Part shown: one piece after another, positions 59,579 through 64,000 of the stretch | Layout of the letters: every line of letters starts with the position of its first letter | Position numbering within the stretch: the stretch's first letter is position 1 | Source of the DNA: Bufo bufo | Lineage: Eukaryota; Chordata; Amphibia; Anura; Bufonidae | Assembly (NCBI RefSeq): GCF_905171765.1 | Contig: NC_053391.1 | Span: forward strand, 190,040,559 to 190,104,558 | DNA: 64,000 nucleotides | Reading direction: 5' to 3' | Position numbers and translations under genes: made by a program | The notes under the pieces: model-generated | Seen by the model: the letters and a program-made list of their open reading frames with translations, nothing else | Databases searched by the model: none | Told to the model about the DNA's origin: nothing

Positions 59579-60002
59579 CAGGGGCGTTGCTAGGGTCTCA
59601 AAAGATCCGGGGCCCAAGCCCCAATGAATATGTCCCAGTTCTCTAAGTGGCCACCCCCCTCCCCCCACACACATTATTCTGTACATGCTATACAGCAGCA
59701 CGTATCTCTCACATCCAGTTCCTCCCAGGTGACGTCTCCTCCGATGTAGATCTTCTCCATTTGGGCCGTACAACTTCTTTCACCTGCTTCTTGTCTCTGC
59801 AGAGTGTGACACAAAGACATCTCAGCTTCCTTAATTTTCTATCAGCATCCCTCAACCTGGAGTCCCCAGAGTGTTATCCTGCTGCTCGCTGTGCTCCCCA
59901 ATACCCCCAAATACTATCCTGAAGAAAAATGAGTGCCCGCATAGTAATACTGCCCCCTACAGGGCCCCCGACTTTGATAACGCTCCCCTAGAGTGCCCCA
60001 AT
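59579..60002. mobile_element. hAT-like left end, truncated
   Basis: CAGGGGCGTTGCTAGGGTC at 59579 is a hAT-type terminus and the sequence that follows is C-rich and repeat-like. No matching right end. Confidence 0.45.
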
Positions 60003-60265
60003 GAGGGTCCATTCACACGTCCGCAAAATGGGTCCGCATCTGTTCCGCAATTTTGCAGAACGGGTGCAGACCCATTCATTTTCAATAGGGCCGGAATGTG
60101 CTGTCCGCATTCGCGGACCCGCTCTTCCGCATCCGTGCTTCCGTTTCCGCAAAAAAAAAAGAACATGTCCTATTCTTGTCCGCAATTGCGGACAAGATTA
60201 GGCATTTTCTATTATAGTGCCGGAGATGTGCAGTCCGCAAATTGCAGAATGCACATTGCCAGCGT
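60003..60265. mobile_element. TWA-type palindromic element, right-truncated
   Basis: GAGGGTCCATTCACACGTCC is the head. The body has GACCCATTCATTTTCAATAG and GAACATGTCCTATTCTTGTC words and the hairpin TTGTCCGCAATTGCGGACAA at 60177. No right terminus. Confidence 0.55.
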
Positions 60266-60498
60266 CCGTGTTTTGCATGCTCGGCTGAACACTAATTTTA
60301 CTTGAGCATCATGGTGTTCTGCCGAATATCGCGTGTGCTCGAGCATGATGCTCGAGTCTCCACCTCGCACGTTTGTTGGCTGCTACGTAGGCATTAAACG
60401 TGCAGGTATGTACTGCCATTCACTATAATGCCGTAGCCATGTTGGCTGCTGGCATTACAGTGATAGGCTGGCCGGAACGCATCATTGGGTGCTATATA

Positions 60499-61709
60499 CA
60501 CTCACCTAAAGAATTATTAGGAACACCTGTTCTATTTCTCATTAATGCAATTATCTAGTCAACCAATCACATGGCAGTTGCTTCAATGCATTTAGGGGTG
60601 TGGTCCTGGTCAAGACAATCTCCTGAACTCCAAACTGAATGTCAGAATGGGAAAGAAAGGTCATTTAAGCAATTTTGAGCGTGGCATGGTTGTTGGTGCC
60701 AGACGGGCCGGTCTGAGTATTTCACAATCTGCTCAGTTACTGGGATTTTCACGCACAACCATTTCTAGGGTTTACAAAGAATGGTGTGAAAAGGGAAAAA
60801 CATCCAGTCCTGTGGGCGAAAATGCCATGTGGATGCTAGAGGTCAGAGGAGAATGGGCCGACTGATTCAAGCTCATAGAAGAGCAACGTTGACTGAAATA
60901 ACCACTCGTTACAACCGAGGTATGCAGCAAAGAATTTGTGAAGCCACAACACGCACAACCTTGAGGCGGATGGGCTACAACAGCAGAAGACCCCACCGGG
61001 TACCACTCATCTCCACTACAAATAGGAAAAAGAGGCTACAATTTGCACAAGCTCACCAAAATTGGACTGTTGAAGACTGGAAAAATGTTGCCTGGTCTGA
61101 TGAGTCTCGATTTCTGTTGAGACATTCAAATGGTAGAGTCCGAATTTGGTGTAAACAGAATGAGAACATGTATCCATCATGCCTTGTTACCACTGTGCAG
61201 GCTGGTGGTGGTGGTGTAATGGTGTGGGGGATGTTTTCTGGGCACACTTTAGGCCGCTTAGTGCCAATTGGGCATCGTTTAAATGCCACGGGCTACCTGA
61301 GCATTGTTTCTGACCATGTCCATCCCTTTATGACCACCATGTACCCATCCTCTGATGGCTACTTCCAGCAGGATAATGCACCATGTCACAAAGCTCAAAT
61401 CATTTCAAATTGGTTTCTTGAACATGACAATGAGTTCACTGTACTAAAATGGCCCCCACAGTCACCAAATCTCAACCCAATAGAGCATCTTTGGGATGTG
61501 GTGGAACGGGAGCTTCGTGCCCTGGATATGCATCCCTCAAATCTCCATCAACTGCAAAATGCTATCCTATCAATATGGGCCAACATTTCTAAAGAATGCT
61601 ATCAGCACTTTGTTGAATCAATGCCACGCAGAATTATGGCAGTTCTGAAGGCAAAAGGGGGTCCAACACCGTATTAGTATGGTGTTCCTAATAATTCTTT
61701 AGGTGAGTG
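60499..61709 (+). mobile_element. Tc1-like transposon (DD36E), full length
   Basis: CACTCACCTAAAGAATTATT at the left and its inverse ending AGGTGAGTG at the right, flanked by TA (60497-60498, 61710-61711). Short inverted repeats, 1211 bp. The target is the palindromic GGGTGCTATAGCACCC. Confidence 0.94.
60647..61677 (+). pseudogene. DD36E Tc1 transposase, one frameshift
   Basis: The first frame (60647-60865) starts MGKKGHLSNFERGMVVG and holds the helix-turn-helix (LSISQSAQLLGFSRTTISRV). A frameshift near 60810-60830 leads into the second frame, open from 60829 to TAG at 61675 (282 codons). Catalytic residues: D in VAWSDESRF (codon 91 of that frame), D in YFQQDNAPCHK and E in SPNLNPIEHLW, the last two 36 residues apart, the spacing reported for Incomer-type Tc1 elements. 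The usual SPDLNP reads SPNLNP. The C terminus RIMAVLKAKGGPTPY is complete. Apart from the single shift it is intact. Confidence 0.94.
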
Positions 61710-61989
61710 TAGCACCCGATGACACATGTTCGGCTCAGTCTTAGTCAGGGAGAGCTGGAGAGCAGAAGGGAGAGATAGTGAGGGAGTGAAATAGGAATAT
61801 TTTAGTTTTTATACTTGTTATAGACACAAAAGTCCTTAGTTAAGGACTATTGTTGTGTGTGGCAGCAATATATATTTTTAGCCGCAACCTGCGCTAAATT
61901 GCTAAAACTTGTTAGAAACCCAAAAGTCCTTTTAAGGACTATAGTTGTATCTGGCAGCAATATATATCTTTAGCGTAACCTGCGCTAAA

Positions 61990-62690
61990 TAGCTTGCAAC
62001 TGTTTGGCCGCTGCAGACAGCGACATTATCTGCGCTACATCTCCTGTCTAACATGCCCGCCTAAAAATATCTGTGACATCCAGTGTACTTTTTCCGTAGA
62101 CGGCGTCCGCTGCGGATAGTTACATTACCTGCGCTACATCTCCTGTATAGCGTTTGCGTATCTGAAATATCAGTGACATTCAGTCAATTTTTTTTGCTGC
62201 TGGTGGCAGCGACATTACCTGCACTACATCTCCAGTATAATGTTAGCGCATCCGAAATATCAGTGACATTCAGTGTAATTTGTTTCGCCTCTAGTGACAG
62301 CGACATTATCTGCGCCACATCTCCTGTGTAACGTGTGTGCAGCCTAAAAATTTCTGTGACATCCAGTGTACTTTTTCTGTAGAAGGTGTCCGCTGCGGAC
62401 AGTTACATTACCTATGCTACATCTCCTGTATAACGTTTGCGTATCCGAAATATCAGTGACATTAATTCAGTGTAAATTTTTATTAGCCGCTGGTGACAGC
62501 GCCATTACTTGCACTATACCTCCTGTATAATGTTTGTGCATCCTAAATATCAGTGACATTCATTCAGTGTATATTTTTATTAGCCGCTGGTGACAGCGAC
62601 ATTACTTGCGCTATACCTCCTGTTTAATGTGTGCGTATCCTGAAAATATCTGCGATATTCTGTGTACTTTATTTGCGCGTACACTTACAA
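61990..62690 (+). repeat. Tandem ~96-bp units upstream of the hAT transposase
   Basis: About seven degenerate units, each with CTGCGCTACATCTCCTGTAT and AAATATCAGTGACATTCAGT words (around 62042, 62142, 62229, 62321, 62424, 62519 and 62618). Confidence 0.8.
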
Positions 62691-62742
62691 AACCTGCGCT
62701 ACTGTACGTGTGACATACTTGCAAGCATATATACCATTTAAT

Positions 62743-62834
62743 ATGCGCAAGGCGAGCAGTAAGGGACAGGGAAGTGGCCGTGCTGCTGATGCGCAAGGCG
62801 AGCAGTAAGGGACAGGGAAGTGGCCGTGCTGCTG
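62743..62834 (+). repeat. 46-bp direct duplication at the transposase start
   Basis: ATGCGCAAGGCGAGCAGTAA... occurs at 62743 and again at 62789, each 46 bp. As 46 is not a multiple of three, the duplication puts the upstream ATG out of frame with the second copy. Confidence 0.9.
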
Positions 62835-63990
62835 ATGGTGCACGCAGAGGCCGTGGCCTACAGTAGCTTCATGTCCCAGTTTGCGGGGCTGCGCAGGACA
62901 CCACTCTCAAAGTCAGACCAATGCGACCAGGTGGTCGGTTGGATTGCAGCAGATAATGCTTCCAGTCGCTCAAGCACCACCCTGTCTTCCACAAAGTCCA
63001 GTCTCAGTAGCCAAGAGTCTGGTCAACAGAATCCTCACCCTGATACTCCTTCCACCCGCCATGGAGAGTCTTGGCAAACAAGTGATCCCACACTCGGATA
63101 TTTCGAGTGGCTGTTTTCATCGCCATTCCTTAATTTGGGCCTCTCGCCAAGCCCGCTTGAAGAGGGACATGAGGACATCTTGTGCCCTGATTCCCAAACT
63201 CTGGAGCATCCACAGTCAGAAGAAGATGACGGTGGGGAACGGCAATTAGTGTTTCATGAGGTGGATGATGATGATGATGAGACACAGTTGCCAATAACTT
63301 AGATTGTTGTTAGGTCAACAAGTCAGGAGGATGACCAGAGTGAGGAAGTGGAAGAGGAGGTGCTGGACAATGAAATCACTGACCCAACCTGAGATGGTGG
63401 CAAGCCGAGCAAGGACATCAGTACAGAGGGGGAGGGATCCGCAGCACTGCAACAGGCTGGAAGAGGCAGTGGGGTGGCAAAAGGGAGAAGGCGGGCCACA
63501 CCAAACAGGTCTGCAACTGTTCCCCGGAGCACCACCTTGCGGCAATCTCCCTTGCCAAGTTGCTGGCCCTGGAAATGTTGCCATTTAGGCTTGTGGACAC
63601 TGAGACTTTCCACAGCCTGATGGTGGCGGCTGTCCCGCAGAACTCTGTCCCCAGCCGCCAATATTTTTCATGGTGTGCATGTGTCCCGTGACATCACCCG
63701 AGCCCCATTGCAGTTATTGGGAAGATCCACTTAACGACTGACACATGGACAAGTGCTTTTGGCCAGGGATGATACATTTCCATGACGGCACACTGGGTGA
63801 ACGTTGTGGAGGCCGGGGGCGAGTCGTACCCTGGTATGGCACAGGTGCTACCGACGCCAAGGATTGCAGGCTCTGCTTTCATTAGGGTGTCAGCAGCCAC
63901 CTACCTTAGTGGCTGCAACCCCCCTTCTCCTCCTCCGCTTCCTCATCCACTTCCAGCTCTGAATTATCATCTTGCAGCACCAGTCAGCCA
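62743..63990 (+). pseudogene. hAT transposase, multiply broken
   Basis: The N terminus MRKASSKGQGSGRAADGARR is basic. An acidic, Ser-rich linker follows in another frame (ADNASSRSSTTLSSTKSS... to VDDDDDET, 62820-63302). From about 63528 the frame returns to that of the second ATG with hAT catalytic-domain motifs: HHLAAISLAKLLALEMLPF, LVDTETFHSLM, VPSRQYFS, then LTTDTWTSAF (63731), which holds the first catalytic Asp of the hAT RNase H-like fold, and YISMTAHWV. In-frame stops occur near 63692 and 63766. I do not see a BED zinc finger, which should lie between linker and catalytic domain. The remainder, with the C-terminal dimerisation region, is beyond the window. Confidence 0.75.
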
Positions 63991-64000
63991 TCAGTCAGTA

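Larger units (their letters stand above)
60266..64000 (+). mobile_element. hAT element with transposase remnants, runs off the window
   Basis: A hAT-type transposase pseudogene (to the window end) is preceded by a tandem array and by the segment 60266-60496. That segment is continuous with 61712 onward once the Tc1 insertion is removed (GGGTGCTA then TAGCACCC). The left terminus is not precisely defined and the right one lies beyond the window. Confidence 0.55.

Noticed and set aside
62820..63302. 160-codon acidic ORF as a host gene
   Set aside because: It is the linker region of the hAT transposase pseudogene, in a shifted frame between the basic N terminus and the catalytic domain.

Overview
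This window looks like intergenic chromatin from a large, repeat-rich vertebrate genome, most likely an anuran amphibian. The evidence is a dense mixture of Tc1-like transposons, hAT elements, TTAA-flanked (piggyBac-type) MITEs, very GC-rich self-complementary MITEs with TTA/TAA target duplications, a CR1/L2-type LINE, a chromodomain Ty3/gypsy element and a Ngaro-type tyrosine-recombinase retrotransposon with an SGNH-hydrolase ORF. I found no host protein-coding gene, tRNA, rRNA or CRISPR array. Almost every long ORF is transposon coding sequence or an artefact of minisatellites and palindromes. The species assignment is inference.

Layout. 1-3.0 kb: a TTAA-flanked MITE split by a full-length DD34E Tc1 element. 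3.4-3.9 kb: an LTR-like fragment. 5.9-8.5 kb: a MITE, three abutting TWA-flanked palindromic elements and a hAT element carrying a minisatellite. 8.7-11.6 kb: broken MITEs and two truncated Tc1 copies. 12.3-15.7 kb: two elements with TTAACCCCTT termini hosting nested MITEs and a LINE 3' end. 16.9-22.2 kb: an apparently intact gypsy/chromovirus (gag, frameshifted pol, near-identical LTRs) inside an older antisense LTR-like sequence. 23-30.3 kb: tandem arrays and hAT-like elements, including a 766-bp perfect-ended palindrome. 31.6-38.0 kb: more palindromic elements and a three-level nest. 38.2-43.8 kb: a decayed Ngaro element (gag-like, RT-RNase H, tyrosine recombinase, SGNH). 45.1-46.2 kb: a decayed Tc1. 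47.1-53.3 kb: a chain of palindromic elements abutting through shared TWA trinucleotides, two of which host DD37E Tc1 copies in opposite orientation. 55.3-58.9 kb: a LINE RT pseudogene with inserted hAT-type elements and a 1.5-kb tandem duplication. 58.9-64 kb: a TTAA MITE and a decayed autonomous-type hAT element with a DD36E Tc1 nested in it.

How the parts work together. The gypsy element is the only unit that reads as coherent: TATA box, predicted transcript start, a primer site complementary to that start, gag, a G GGA AAC slippery site, pol with PR-RT-RH-IN-chromodomain, polypurine tract and matched LTRs with a 5-bp target duplication. All other coding elements have nonsense or frameshift lesions. 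Insertion order can often be read from target-site duplications, so the window is a good record of successive transposition waves.
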